Positions 1 through 6,810 of a stretch of 20,425 bases of DNA are shown here, piece by piece (position 1 is the stretch's first letter; each line of letters begins with the position of its first letter). The notes below the pieces were generated by a model. The model searched no databases. It was not told the DNA's origin and saw nothing but the letters and a program-made list of their open reading frames with translations. Both the position numbers and the translations under genes were made by a program. The stretch lies in NCBI GenBank assembly GCA_013361975.1, contig JABFXB010000315.1, positions 1 through 20,425 of the forward strand, written 5' to 3'. The stretch comes from Dermatophilaceae bacterium (GTDB taxonomy: Bacteria > Actinomycetota > Actinomycetes > Actinomycetales > Dermatophilaceae).

Positions 1-492
1 CACGGCCTGCAGCAGCCGGAGCGGGCGGTCACCCACGCCGAGGAGGCGCAGCGAGTGGCAGGTCGGGTGGTAGGTGACGCGGTGCGGGTAGGCGGCGCCG
101 ACGTCGGTCACGCCGAGCACGTCGACGAGCAGCTCGGACAGCTCGAAGGTGCGCGCTGCGACCGCCTCCGCCCGGACCGCCAGCGCCTCGTCACCACCAC
201 GGCGTGCGACCGCGGCGTGCTGGTGCCGGACCGACCCGACGCACGATCCCGACGGGGCCACGACGGCCTCGCAGCCCTGCGCGAGCACCCGCTCGAAGAC
301 ATCGACGTGGTGGCGCACGAGGTCGACGGCGTCGTGCTGGTAGCCGGTGTTCGTGTGCATCTGGCCGCAGCAGGTCTGGGCCTCGGGGAACACGACCTCG
401 TGGCCGAGCCGCTCCAGCACGTCCACCGTCGCGCGCGCGACGGTGGGGAAGAGCACGTCGCCGAGGCACGTGACGAACAGGGCCATCTTCAT
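1..492 (-). CDS. LutA/YkgE-like (Fe-S)-binding oxidoreductase subunit, N-terminal part (runs off the window)
   Basis: The minus-strand frame starts at ATG 492 and stays open to base 1, giving 164 residues without the C-terminus. The protein opens MKMALFVTC and has the cysteine-rich CCG-domain pattern: C9, the C41-C42-G43 motif (TCCGQMHTN), C74 and C84 in a GSCVGSVRH-like stretch, and C145 in YHPTCHS, which starts the second CCG repeat. This layout is known from LutA/YkgE, the small subunit of the LutABC L-lactate oxidation complex, and from related heterodisulfide-reductase-like and glycolate oxidase iron-sulfur subunits. A role in cytoplasmic or membrane-associated oxidation of lactate or a similar 2-hydroxyacid is inferred from the family. 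lutB and lutC would be expected beyond the left edge, downstream of this gene, but cannot be seen. A good Shine-Dalgarno sequence (GAGAGGAG on the minus strand) lies about 7 nt before ATG 492 and supports this start. It is divergent from the secreted beta-helix gene. Confidence 0.85.
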   Translation of the reverse strand, partial: MKMALFVTCLGDVLFPTVARATVDVLERLGHEVVFPEAQTCCGQMHTNTGYQHDAVDLVRHHVDVFERVLAQGCEAVVAPSGSCVGSVRHQHAAVARRGGDEALAVRAEAVAARTFELSELLVDVLGVTDVGAAYPHRVTYHPTCHSLRLLGVGDRPLRLLQAV

Positions 493-667
493 GCGCACTC
501 CTCTCTCGTCCCAGCAACCTACCCGTTCGAGCCACCGGGATGGGGACGTGTTGGGGGAGTACACCATTCGACGTAGGAGAGCCTCGTGCGCCGAGGCGAG
601 GACCCGTCCGCCCCGCCTGCACAGACTGGAAGGTCACAGGGCAGGACGAGAGAGACGGGGTCCGCCG

Positions 668-2140
668 ATGGCACGCCCAGGGCTACGCGAGCACGCACGG
701 CCACGCCGACGGAGGGGCCTCGCCACGTGCGTCGCCGCCGCCCTGGGGCTCGCAGCCGTCCCTCTCGCGGTCGCAGAAGGAGCGGTCACCACCCTCTACG
801 TCGGTGGCGCAGGCTGCTCCGACACGGGGTCGGGCACGGCGACCGTGCCCTACTGCACCATCGCGAAGGCCGCCAAGGTCGCCATCGCCGGCCAGACCGT
901 GCTCGTCTCCAGCGGCACATACACCGACGAGGTGTTCCCCTGGCACTCGGGCGTCTCCGGCTCGCCCATCGTGTTCCGTCCCGCGCCGGGCGCCGCGGTG
1001 ACGATCTCGGGGGCCAAGCACGGGTTCACGATCTCCAACCAGAGTTGGATCACGGTGTCCGGGTTCACGATCCAGGGCTCGACGAGCAACGGCATCTACG
1101 TCTTCAACGCCACCGGCGTGACGCTCTCGGGCAACACGGTGCGCACCTCGGGCAAGCGAGTGTCCGGCGCGACGGCATACGGGATGTACCTCAACTCGAT
1201 GACCGGCTCGCTCGTGCAGGGCAACCTCGTCACGGACAACTCGGCCTCGGGAATCTTCGTGACCAACGGCTCCACGGGCAACCAGCTCCTCGGCAACGAG
1301 AGCTCGTGGAACGCCTACGGCTACGTGCGCAACGCCGTCGGCATCGACCTGCGCGCACCGGGCAACCTCGTCAGCGGCAGCCGGGTGCACGACAACGAGG
1401 ACTCCGGCATCCAGTCCTATCCCGGTGGCGACCGCAACACCATCGTCGGCAACGTCAGCTATCACAACATGGGGTTCACCACAGCCGTCCTGTCGAACTG
1501 CAGCGCGCCGCCCACCGGCAACACGGCCGGGTGCATCACGGGCGACCACGGCATCGACGACTTCGGCGTGACCGGCAGCTCGGTGGTCGGCAACACCGTC
1601 TACGGCAACGTCAGCGCCGGCATCAACCTCGAAGGCGTCGCCTCCGGGACGTCGACCGGCTTCACCATCGCGAACAACGTCGCCGTCGACAACGCGATCG
1701 GGTGCCCCGACGGCGCCGGCGGCACGGTCAAGTGCCCGCGCACGAGGGGCAACATCCGGGTCGACTCGACCTCCCAGCTCGGCACACAGGTCGATTCCGA
1801 CCTCGTCAACCTCAGCACCGCCGGCACGATGATGGTGTGGGGGTCGACGTCCTACACCTCGTTGGCCGCCTTCCGCACCGCGAGCGGCCAGGAGCCCCGC
1901 GGCATCCAGGCCGACCCGCGCCTGGCCGATCCTGCCCGAGGCGACTTCACCCTCGGGGCAGGCTCGCCGGCCGTCGACTCGGCAGACTCCGGTGCCCCCG
2001 GGGAGGCCACCACCGACGCGGCCGGTCAGGCCCGCGTGGACGACCCGGCCACCGTGAACTCCGGCCTGGGCCCGCGGGCCTACGACGACCGCGGCGCCTA
2101 CGAGTACCAGCCCTCCACGGTGAGCCAGGTGACGCCATGA
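668..2140 (+). CDS. Secreted right-handed parallel beta-helix repeat protein
   Basis: A 490-residue protein. Residues 1-18 are arginine-rich, 19-36 are hydrophobic and an Ala-rich cleavage region follows, so it has a Sec-type signal peptide and is probably exported. The mature protein begins LYVGGAGCSDTG with a likely C50-C63 disulfide, followed by a segment (VLVSSGTYTDEV) typical of the start of pectate-lyase-like beta-helices. Residues of roughly 110-380 hold many short imperfect repeats of the type NGIYVFNATGVTLSGNTV, VQGNLVTDNSASGIFV and GSSVVGNTVYGNVSAGINL, the pattern of PbH1/parallel beta-helix coils. The end (SPAVDSADSG through DDRGAYEYQ) matches the choice-of-anchor-Q type C-terminal region. 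Such proteins often bind or cleave polysaccharides, but I see no diagnostic catalytic residues, so the substrate is unknown. ATG 668 is chosen because it directly precedes the signal peptide; the RBS is only a loose purine stretch. The stop overlaps the next start (ATGA). Confidence 0.88.
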   Translation: MARPGLREHARPRRRRGLATCVAAALGLAAVPLAVAEGAVTTLYVGGAGCSDTGSGTATVPYCTIAKAAKVAIAGQTVLVSSGTYTDEVFPWHSGVSGSPIVFRPAPGAAVTISGAKHGFTISNQSWITVSGFTIQGSTSNGIYVFNATGVTLSGNTVRTSGKRVSGATAYGMYLNSMTGSLVQGNLVTDNSASGIFVTNGSTGNQLLGNESSWNAYGYVRNAVGIDLRAPGNLVSGSRVHDNEDSGIQSYPGGDRNTIVGNVSYHNMGFTTAVLSNCSAPPTGNTAGCITGDHGIDDFGVTGSSVVGNTVYGNVSAGINLEGVASGTSTGFTIANNVAVDNAIGCPDGAGGTVKCPRTRGNIRVDSTSQLGTQVDSDLVNLSTAGTMMVWGSTSYTSLAAFRTASGQEPRGIQADPRLADPARGDFTLGAGSPAVDSADSGAPGEATTDAAGQARVDDPATVNSGLGPRAYDDRGAYEYQPSTVSQVTP

Positions 2141-2622
2141 ACCGTTCCTCCGCCCCCAGCCGCCTCCGCCCGCTCGCCGGCGCGGCCCTCGCCCTGGGCG
2201 TCGCCGTGAGCGTGGCCGCCGGTGCTTCAGCCATCGCCGGCGGGGCCACGGACGACGCGGCGCGCGGCCCTGCAGCCGCCGTGTCCCGAACCGGGCCGGC
2301 CTCCTCCGTCCCGTCGCCTGCGGAGTGCACCTCGATGAGAGCCGTGGCGGCAGACGTGGCCGGCGCGACGTCGGCCTCCGGCACGGGCGCCTCCGTGCAC
2401 GCCGCCCGGGGCAGAGCCGCAGCCCTGGCACGCGCGACGAGCTCGGACGACGTGCGGGAGGTGGCTCAGAACCTCGCCGACGACCTCGCCGCCTATCGGG
2501 TCGCCCTGACGACGGCGTCGGCTGACCCGGGGGAGGCGCGTGAGGCGGCCGGTCGGCGCGCCGACCTCGACGTCATGATCCGCGGCCACGTGACGGCCAT
2601 GCGTCGCCTGTGCGGCCACTGA
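2137..2622 (+). CDS. Small secreted hypothetical protein with two cysteines
   Basis: A 161-residue protein I do not recognise. Residues 1-9 are basic and polar, 13-30 are hydrophobic, and ASA at about 30-32 could be a signal peptidase site. A low-complexity Ala/Ser/Pro/Gly/Thr linker (about 35-60) follows. The C-terminal 100 residues look alpha-helical and Ala/Arg/Asp-rich, including an NLADDLAAYRVALTTA-like helix, and are bracketed by exactly two cysteines, C64 (SPAEC) and C159 (RRLCGH). That arrangement suggests a disulfide-closed helical bundle in the mature exported protein. Its ATG overlaps the stop of the beta-helix gene in ATGA, so the two are almost certainly cotranscribed and translationally coupled. 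That suggests they act together outside the cell, but no function can be read from the sequence. A strong hairpin follows 42 bases after the stop. Codon use matches its neighbours. Confidence 0.8.
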   Translation: MNRSSAPSRLRPLAGAALALGVAVSVAAGASAIAGGATDDAARGPAAAVSRTGPASSVPSPAECTSMRAVAADVAGATSASGTGASVHAARGRAAALARATSSDDVREVAQNLADDLAAYRVALTTASADPGEAREAAGRRADLDVMIRGHVTAMRRLCGH

Positions 2623-2664
2623 GGCGTCGGCGCGGGACCGGGCGAGACCCGCGTGGCGACGCAC

Positions 2665-2698
2665 CGAGGGGCCCCGCACCACGGTGCGGGGCCCCTCG
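2665..2698. terminator. Long perfect hairpin, probable bidirectional terminator
   Basis: A 16-bp perfect inverted repeat (CGAGGGGCCCCGCACC with its complement at 2683-2698) with a 2-base loop as written (4-base if the innermost pair opens). It lies just past the secreted-protein operon and directly beyond the 3' end of the minus-strand tRNA-His, so it could end transcription from both sides. There is no clear U-tract, which is common for actinobacterial terminators. A second, imperfect hairpin (GCGTCG and CGCGGG against CCCGCG and CGACGC, about 2624-2663) sits immediately before it. Confidence 0.7.
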
Positions 2699-2701
2699 CT
2701 C

Positions 2702-2777
2702 TGGGGTGAGTGACGGGACTTGAACCCGCGGCCACCTGGACCACAACCAGGTGCTCTACCAGCTGAGCTACACCCAC
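2702..2777 (-). tRNA. tRNA-His (anticodon GTG)
   Basis: The minus strand folds as a cloverleaf: acceptor GTGGGTG paired with CACTCAC (one G-T wobble), D arm GCTC..GAGC, anticodon stem CCTGG/CCAGG around loop TTGTGGT with anticodon GTG, and T arm GCGGG-TTCAAGT-CCCGT (one G-T wobble). Base 2778 supplies the extra G(-1) of tRNA-His, opposite discriminator C73 (base 2705). The CCA end is encoded (2704-2702). It stands alone just downstream of orn on the same strand. Confidence 0.97.
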
Positions 2778-2831
2778 CATGCGCGGCACGAGCCGGGCCC
2801 GTGGGGCTCGGCGTCGTGGACGGCGTCGCCA

Positions 2832-2837
2832 ATCGTA
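2832..2837 (-). promoter_or_regulatory. Possible -10 element for tRNA-His
   Basis: TACGAT on the minus strand fits the actinobacterial TANNNT -10 pattern and would start RNA near 2825, about 48 nt before the tRNA. I see no convincing -35 element. The tRNA could also be read through from orn. Confidence 0.3.
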
Positions 2838-2911
2838 CAGGTTCTCGACGGGTGCTCGTGACCACCCCGCGTCGGAGCGTCGAGGCCCTCGGCGTGGTCA
2901 CAGCGGATCGG

Positions 2912-3535
2912 TCAGTGCTCGATGACGTGGGGTGAGGCGAGCGCCTTCGCCGTGGCCGAGTCGGGGCCGGGCTGCGGCACGAAGACGGCCTCGCGGTAGT
3001 AGCGCAGCTCGGCGATCGACTCGCGGATGTCGGCCAACGCCCGGTGGCCGCCCGACTTCTTCGGCGCGTTGAAGTAGACGCGCGGGTACCACCGGCGCGA
3101 CAGCTCCTTGATCGAGCTGACGTCGATGATGCGGTAGTGGAGGTACGACTCGAGCACGGGCATGTCGCGCGAGAGGAAGCCGCGGTCGGTGGCGACCGTG
3201 TTGCCGCCCAGCGGCGCCTTGCGCGGCTCGGGCACGAAGGTGCGGATGTAGTCGAGGACGATGTGCTCGGCCTCCTGGACGCTGACTCCCGAGTCGAGCT
3301 CGTTGATGAGCCCCGAGGTGGTGTGCATGTCGCGGACGAAGTCGTCCATCTGCTCGAGCGCCTCGGCCGGGGGCTTGATGACCACGTCGATGCCGTCGCC
3401 GAGCTGGTTGAGCTCGAAGTCGGTGACGAGAGCGGCGACCTCCACGAGGGCGTCGGACTTCAGCGATAGGCCCGTCATCTCGCAGTCGATCCAGATGATC
3501 CGGTCGGCGATGGCTCGGTGGTTGGTGTCGCTCAC
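2912..3535 (-). CDS. orn: Oligoribonuclease (3'-5' exoribonuclease, DEDDh family)
   Basis: A 207-residue protein, close to the family's usual length of about 180-215. The exonuclease motifs are all present: WIDCEMTGL with D17 and E19 (ExoI), NTVATDRGF with D117 (ExoII), and HRALADIRESI with H164 and D169 (ExoIII, the DEDDh arrangement). Orn degrades 2-5 nt RNA leftovers, and the pGpG dinucleotide from cyclic-di-GMP turnover, to mononucleotides in the cytoplasm using two metal ions. The GTG at 3535 is the only reasonable start, since no in-frame start exists upstream. A purine run GGAG lies only 2 nt before it, too close for a standard Shine-Dalgarno. A TATGGT element ends 6 nt before the GTG, so the mRNA may be leaderless. 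It is divergent from the PrsW gene. The orn-tRNA-His neighbourhood is, from memory, also seen in streptomycetes. Confidence 0.96.
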   Translation of the reverse strand: MSDTNHRAIADRIIWIDCEMTGLSLKSDALVEVAALVTDFELNQLGDGIDVVIKPPAEALEQMDDFVRDMHTTSGLINELDSGVSVQEAEHIVLDYIRTFVPEPRKAPLGGNTVATDRGFLSRDMPVLESYLHYRIIDVSSIKELSRRWYPRVYFNAPKKSGGHRALADIRESIAELRYYREAVFVPQPGPDSATAKALASPHVIEH

Positions 3536-3541
3536 CGCTCC

Positions 3542-3547
3542 ACCATA
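3542..3547 (-). promoter_or_regulatory. -10 element of a likely leaderless orn promoter
   Basis: TATGGT on the minus strand, followed by six bases and then the GTG start at 3535. With the usual 6-7 nt between -10 and transcription start, RNA would begin at the G of the start codon. The -35 region is not recognisable. Confidence 0.45.
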
Positions 3548-3603
3548 GTTGTTCGCGCACGACCGGCCCCGCTCACGGACGGGCCGCCCGTGCCTGCCTG
3601 CAC

Positions 3604-3609
3604 TAGCCT
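3604..3609 (+). promoter_or_regulatory. -10 element of a likely leaderless prsW promoter
   Basis: TAGCCT fits TANNNT, and six bases later comes the ATG at 3616, so transcription would start at the start codon. There is no Shine-Dalgarno sequence. The -10 sits between two copies of GCCTGCCTGCA (3592-3602 and 3606-3616, 14-bp period). Confidence 0.45.
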
Positions 3610-3615
3610 GCCTGC

Positions 3616-4806
3616 ATGACCTCAGGGGACGTGACGACTCAGCCCCCGGGCGGCGACCCGGGAAGCCATCCGCAGCAATGGAGCCCGGTGCGCAACCCGA
3701 CCCGCAGGCCGATGCTCCGGACCGCTCTCACGATCGGGATCTCCGCCTCCGTCTTCCTCGTGTGCCTGCTGATCCTCCTCGGGATCCTCGGCGAGCGCCT
3801 CAGCTCGCAGACCATCGTCACCTCGGCCCTGATGGCCATCATCCCGCTCTTCATCATCGTGCCCACGTTCCTGTGGCTCGATCGCTACGAGGCCGAACCC
3901 GTTCGGTACCAAGTGTTCTCGTTCCTCTGGGGTGCCCTGGTGGCCGTCGTCGGGGCGTTCTTCGTCAACACCTTCGGTCTCAAGCTGCTCGTCGAGGCCA
4001 GCTGGACCGACCCGCTGCAGACCGGTGCGGTCTACCTCGCACCCGTCACGGAGGAGACGCTCAAGGGCCTCGGCATCCTGCTGATCTACCTGCTGCGTCG
4101 CCGTGAGTTCGACGGCATCGTCGACGGCATCGTCTACGCCGGCCTGATCGGCGCGGGCTTCGCCTTCAGCGAGAACATCCTCTACCTGGGGCAGGCCTAC
4201 AACGAGTACGGCAACGAGGGGCTCACCTCGACCTTCGTCGTGCGCGGCCTGATGGGTCCGTTCGGCCACCCGCTCTTCACGTCGCTGACCGGCGTCGGCA
4301 TCGGCATCGCCGTGTCGGCGCGGCGCCCACTCGTGCGCGTGCTGGCGGTCGTCCTCGGCTGGGTGTGCGCGATGATCCTCCACGGGCTCTGGAACCTCTC
4401 GGCGCTCGCCGGCATGGACGGCTTCTTCGAGGCCTACGTGACCTACCAGGTGCCGCTCTTCCTCGCCTTCGTCGCGTTCCTCTTCTGGTTGCGTCGGCGT
4501 GAGGGCCGACTCATCGGGCGCTACCTGTCGCCGTACGCCGACGCTGGCTGGCTGACCCACGCCGAGGTCGCGATGCTCTCCCAGCTGCGGCTGCGCCGGT
4601 CCGCGCGGGCGTGGGCGCGCCGCAACGGCGGTCGGCCGGCGAAGCGCTCGATGGACGCCTTCCAGGACAGCGCGAGCGACCTGGCGCTGCTCCGGTCGAG
4701 GCTCGTGCACGGCACCGCCGAGGAGGGCGCGTCGGAGCGCGAGATGGTGCTGCTCGAGGCGATCACGGCGCGCCGTCGCGACTTCGTCGGCTCACCGGTG
4801 ACCTGA
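3616..4806 (+). CDS. PrsW-family intramembrane metalloprotease
   Basis: A 396-residue protein with a polar Pro/Gly-rich N-terminus (1-32), about eight hydrophobic segments between 35 and 295, and a basic cytoplasmic-looking tail. The PrsW (PF13367) signature is clear: PVTEETLKGLG with E146, E147 and K150; GIVYAGLIGAGFAFSEN around 171-187; GPFGHPLFT with H218; and HGLWN with H256. These Glu and His residues are the expected metal-binding and catalytic set in the membrane. In Bacillus, PrsW makes the site-1 cut of anti-sigma factor RsiW. The target here is unknown, and no sigma/anti-sigma pair is present in the window. The roughly 100-residue C-terminal extension after the last helix is Arg-rich and without a known motif. 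Start ATG 3616 has no RBS but a well-placed -10 element. The stop codon lies inside a 12-bp repeat array. Confidence 0.9.
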   Translation: MTSGDVTTQPPGGDPGSHPQQWSPVRNPTRRPMLRTALTIGISASVFLVCLLILLGILGERLSSQTIVTSALMAIIPLFIIVPTFLWLDRYEAEPVRYQVFSFLWGALVAVVGAFFVNTFGLKLLVEASWTDPLQTGAVYLAPVTEETLKGLGILLIYLLRRREFDGIVDGIVYAGLIGAGFAFSENILYLGQAYNEYGNEGLTSTFVVRGLMGPFGHPLFTSLTGVGIGIAVSARRPLVRVLAVVLGWVCAMILHGLWNLSALAGMDGFFEAYVTYQVPLFLAFVAFLFWLRRREGRLIGRYLSPYADAGWLTHAEVAMLSQLRLRRSARAWARRNGGRPAKRSMDAFQDSASDLALLRSRLVHGTAEEGASEREMVLLEAITARRRDFVGSPVT

Positions 4807-4856
4807 CGGCGCACCTGACTGCTCACCTGACTGCTCACCTGGCCGCTCACCTGGCC
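4797..4856 (+). repeat. 12-bp tandem repeat array spanning the prsW stop codon
   Basis: Four clear 12-base units: GCGCACCTGACT (4809-4820), GCTCACCTGACT (4821-4832) and GCTCACCTGGCC twice (4833-4844, 4845-4856). They are preceded by a degenerate unit (4797-4808) that contains the PrsW stop TGA 4804-4806. Because the period is a multiple of three, TGA recurs in the prsW frame at 4816-4818 and 4828-4830, and becomes TGG in the last two units. Confidence 0.9.
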
Positions 4857-4868
4857 GGTCGGGTGAGC
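4845..4868. terminator. Possible terminator hairpin after prsW
   Basis: The last repeat unit forms a stem: GCTCACC (4845-4851) pairs with GGTGAGC (4862-4868) around a 10-base loop. There is no U-tract. It lies between prsW and the tRNA-Arg promoter, so it is plausible as a terminator but weak. Confidence 0.35.
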
Positions 4869-4902
4869 AGGGCGGCGGGTCCGGCGCCCCGCCGCCGGTG
4901 CC

Positions 4903-4908
4903 TATCAT
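4903..4908 (+). promoter_or_regulatory. -10 element for tRNA-Arg
   Basis: TATCAT is a close match to TATAAT in otherwise GC-rich DNA, 25 bases before the tRNA. RNA would start near 4915. No clear -35 is visible at a 16-18 bp spacing. Confidence 0.5.
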
Positions 4909-4933
4909 TGGACGGCGCCCGCACCGGGCGACC

Positions 4934-5006
4934 GCCCCTGTAGCTCAGCGGATAGAGCAAGAGCCTTCTAATCTCTTGGTCGCAGGTTCGAGTCCTGCCG
5001 GGGGCG
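4934..5006 (+). tRNA. tRNA-Arg (anticodon TCT)
   Basis: A 73-base cloverleaf: acceptor GCCCCTG/CGGGGGC (one T-G wobble), D arm GCTC..GAGC, anticodon arm AGAGC-CTTCTAA-TCTCT with anticodon TCT, and T arm GCAGG-TTCGAGT-CCTGC. Discriminator G5006. The innermost anticodon-stem pair is C31 against T39, a mismatch, while bases 26 and 44 (A-T) extend the stem on the outside. CCA is not encoded, unlike in the tRNA-His of this window. Only 94 bases separate it from the GTPase genes. Confidence 0.95.
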
Positions 5007-5086
5007 CTCACGCCATCGATGGCGCCACGACTGGGTACGTGTTCACGGCACGCCCGCCGATGGGTTTGGTTGTGCCGACGCGACAC

Positions 5087-5093
5087 GGAAGGA
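5087..5093 (+). promoter_or_regulatory. Ribosome binding site that fixes the GTG start of the first GTPase gene
   Basis: GGAAGGA lies 7 nt before GTG 5101, the only strong Shine-Dalgarno nearby. It settles the start at a GTG. Confidence 0.7.
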
Positions 5094-5100
5094 TTCAGGC

Positions 5101-6810
5101 GTGGCAGGTGATACAGGGGTGGGCAACGCCCGTCTGCTCTCGGCGGTGCAGGCTCTGCGATCCGCCGTCTCCGACGCCACCCTCCCGCTCGACCTCCCCG
5201 GCGCCCCGGCGGCGCGGCTCACGCGCACCCGGCTGCTCGACCAGCTCGACGACTACGTCATCCCGAGGCTCACCTCGCTCGACGCCCCGCTCCTCGCCGT
5301 CGTCGGCGGGTCGACCGGTGCCGGCAAGTCGACCCTCGTCAACTCCGTCGTGGGCCGCGAGGTGACCCTCCCGGGGGTGCTGCGGCCGACCACCCGCTCG
5401 CCGGTGCTCATCCACCACCCCTCCGACTCGGCCTGGTTCTCGGGGCCGCGCATCCTCCCGGGCCTCGCCCGCATCACCGGGCGCCACTCCGCCTCCGACG
5501 GGCCGGGTGCGGTGCGCCTCGTGCCCACCGAAGAGGTCGCCGCCGGTCTGGCGCTGCTCGACGCGCCTGACATCGACAGCGTCGTCGAGGCCAACCGCGA
5601 CCTGGCGGCCCAGCTGCTGGCGGCCGCGGACCTCTGGATCTTCGTCACCACAGCCGCGCGCTACGCGGACGCCGTGCCGTGGGAGCTTCTTCGCGAGGCG
5701 TCCGAGCGCGGCACGGCAGTCGCTGTCGTGCTCGACCGGGTGCCGCCGCCCGCGGTCGACGACATCCGGACCCACCTCGCGGGGATGCTGCGCGAACAGG
5801 GGCTCGAGCAGGCGCCCATCTTCACAGTCCTCGAGTCCGAGCTCGCCGACGGCCTCCTGCCCGACGACCAGACGCAGCGGCTGCGCGGCTGGCTCGCCGC
5901 ACTCGCCGGTGATGCCCAGGCCCGGGCCGACGTCGTCCGCCAGACGCTCCAGGGCGCGCTCGTCTCGCTCGGCGCCCGCACCCGGTCGCTCGTCACGGCC
6001 TCGAAGGAGCAGACGGCGGCGGGTGGCACGCTCGTGGGCGCGGCCGAGGCGGCATACGCCGAGGCGAGCACCCAGGTGCACGAGGGGATGAGTGACGGGA
6101 CCCTGCTGCGTGGAGAGGTGCTCGCGCGCTGGCAGGAGTTCGTCGGCACCGGCGAGTTCTTCCGGCAGGTCGAGTCGACGGTGTCCCGGGTGCGTGACCG
6201 CTTCACCTCGTTCCTGCGCGGCGGGCCGGCTCGAGCCGACCACCTCGGAGAGGCGCTCCAGTCGGGGGTCGCGTCCCTCGTCGTCAACCGCGGCGAGCTC
6301 GCGGCCAGCTCCATCGCCCGGGTCTGGCGCACCCTGCCGGGCGGCGACCAGCTGATCGTGGCCCACCCCGTCCTGGCCCGCTCGAGCGCCGACCTCGACA
6401 CCCGTGTCCAGCGCCTCGTGCGCGACTGGCAGGGCGACATCCTGCAGATGGTCCGCGACGAGGGCAGGGACCGTCGCACGACGGCTCGCATCATGGCGTA
6501 CGGCGTCAACGGTCTCGGCGTCGTGCTCATGCTCGTGACGTTCGCGAGCACGGCCGGGATCACGGGCGCCGAGGTCGGCATCGCCGGCGGCACCGCGGTC
6601 GTCGGCCAGAAGCTGCTCGAGGCCGTGTTCGGCGACCAGGCCGTCCGTGAGCTGGCGCGCAAGGCTCGTGAGCTGCTGAAGACCCGAGTCGACGAGCTGT
6701 ATGCCGTCGAGCTCGCCCGATACGAAGGAGCTGTCTCGACGTTGCAGGTCGCGACCGACCAGACCGACCGCCTGGCTGCTGCCGCCGCTGCCGTCGAGGC
6801 CGCCCGATGA
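5101..6810 (+). CDS. Dynamin-like / YfjP-like GTPase, first of a pair
   Basis: A 569-residue protein starting at GTG. An N-terminal helical part (1-60) precedes a P-loop GTPase domain with Walker A G70-STGAG-K76-S77 (GSTGAGKS), a switch-I candidate RPTTRSP (T97/T98), and G3 LLDAPDIDS (D154), in which the usual DxxG Gly is replaced by Asp. The G4 position reads VVLDRV (D212), a poor fit to NKxD. A long helical region follows, then a moderately hydrophobic Gly-rich segment (about 464-502, GVVLMLVTFASTAGITG) that could insert into or touch the membrane, then a charged helix. The layout resembles bacterial dynamin-like proteins, and the tandem arrangement recalls Streptomyces DynA/DynB, which stabilise division septa; that link is inferred. 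Its TGA overlaps the ATG of the next gene (ATGA). GTP binding is likely; guanine specificity is less certain because of G4. Confidence 0.82.
   Translation: MAGDTGVGNARLLSAVQALRSAVSDATLPLDLPGAPAARLTRTRLLDQLDDYVIPRLTSLDAPLLAVVGGSTGAGKSTLVNSVVGREVTLPGVLRPTTRSPVLIHHPSDSAWFSGPRILPGLARITGRHSASDGPGAVRLVPTEEVAAGLALLDAPDIDSVVEANRDLAAQLLAAADLWIFVTTAARYADAVPWELLREASERGTAVAVVLDRVPPPAVDDIRTHLAGMLREQGLEQAPIFTVLESELADGLLPDDQTQRLRGWLAALAGDAQARADVVRQTLQGALVSLGARTRSLVTASKEQTAAGGTLVGAAEAAYAEASTQVHEGMSDGTLLRGEVLARWQEFVGTGEFFRQVESTVSRVRDRFTSFLRGGPARADHLGEALQSGVASLVVNRGELAASSIARVWRTLPGGDQLIVAHPVLARSSADLDTRVQRLVRDWQGDILQMVRDEGRDRRTTARIMAYGVNGLGVVLMLVTFASTAGITGAEVGIAGGTAVVGQKLLEAVFGDQAVRELARKARELLKTRVDELYAVELARYEGAVSTLQVATDQTDRLAAAAAAVEAAR

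Noticed and set aside
683..2431. Long minus-strand open frame opposite the beta-helix gene
   Set aside because: It is a GC-rich shadow of the plus-strand gene: low-complexity Arg/Gly/Val/Asp composition, no domain, while the plus strand has a signal peptide and clear repeats.
2493..2789. Minus-strand open frame reading through tRNA-His
   Set aside because: The VAQLVEHLV...GSSPVTHP string is the familiar false translation of a tRNA gene.
5011..5024. Perfect 14-bp palindrome CGCCATCGATGGCG after tRNA-Arg
   Set aside because: As a hairpin it has only about a 4-bp stem with a 6-base loop. It could be a protein-binding site or a weak terminator, but nothing supports either, so it is not called.
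4898..5365. Plus-strand open frame reading through tRNA-Arg
   Set aside because: PVAQRIEQEPSNLLVAGSSPA is a tRNA translation artefact, followed by an out-of-frame shadow of the GTPase gene.
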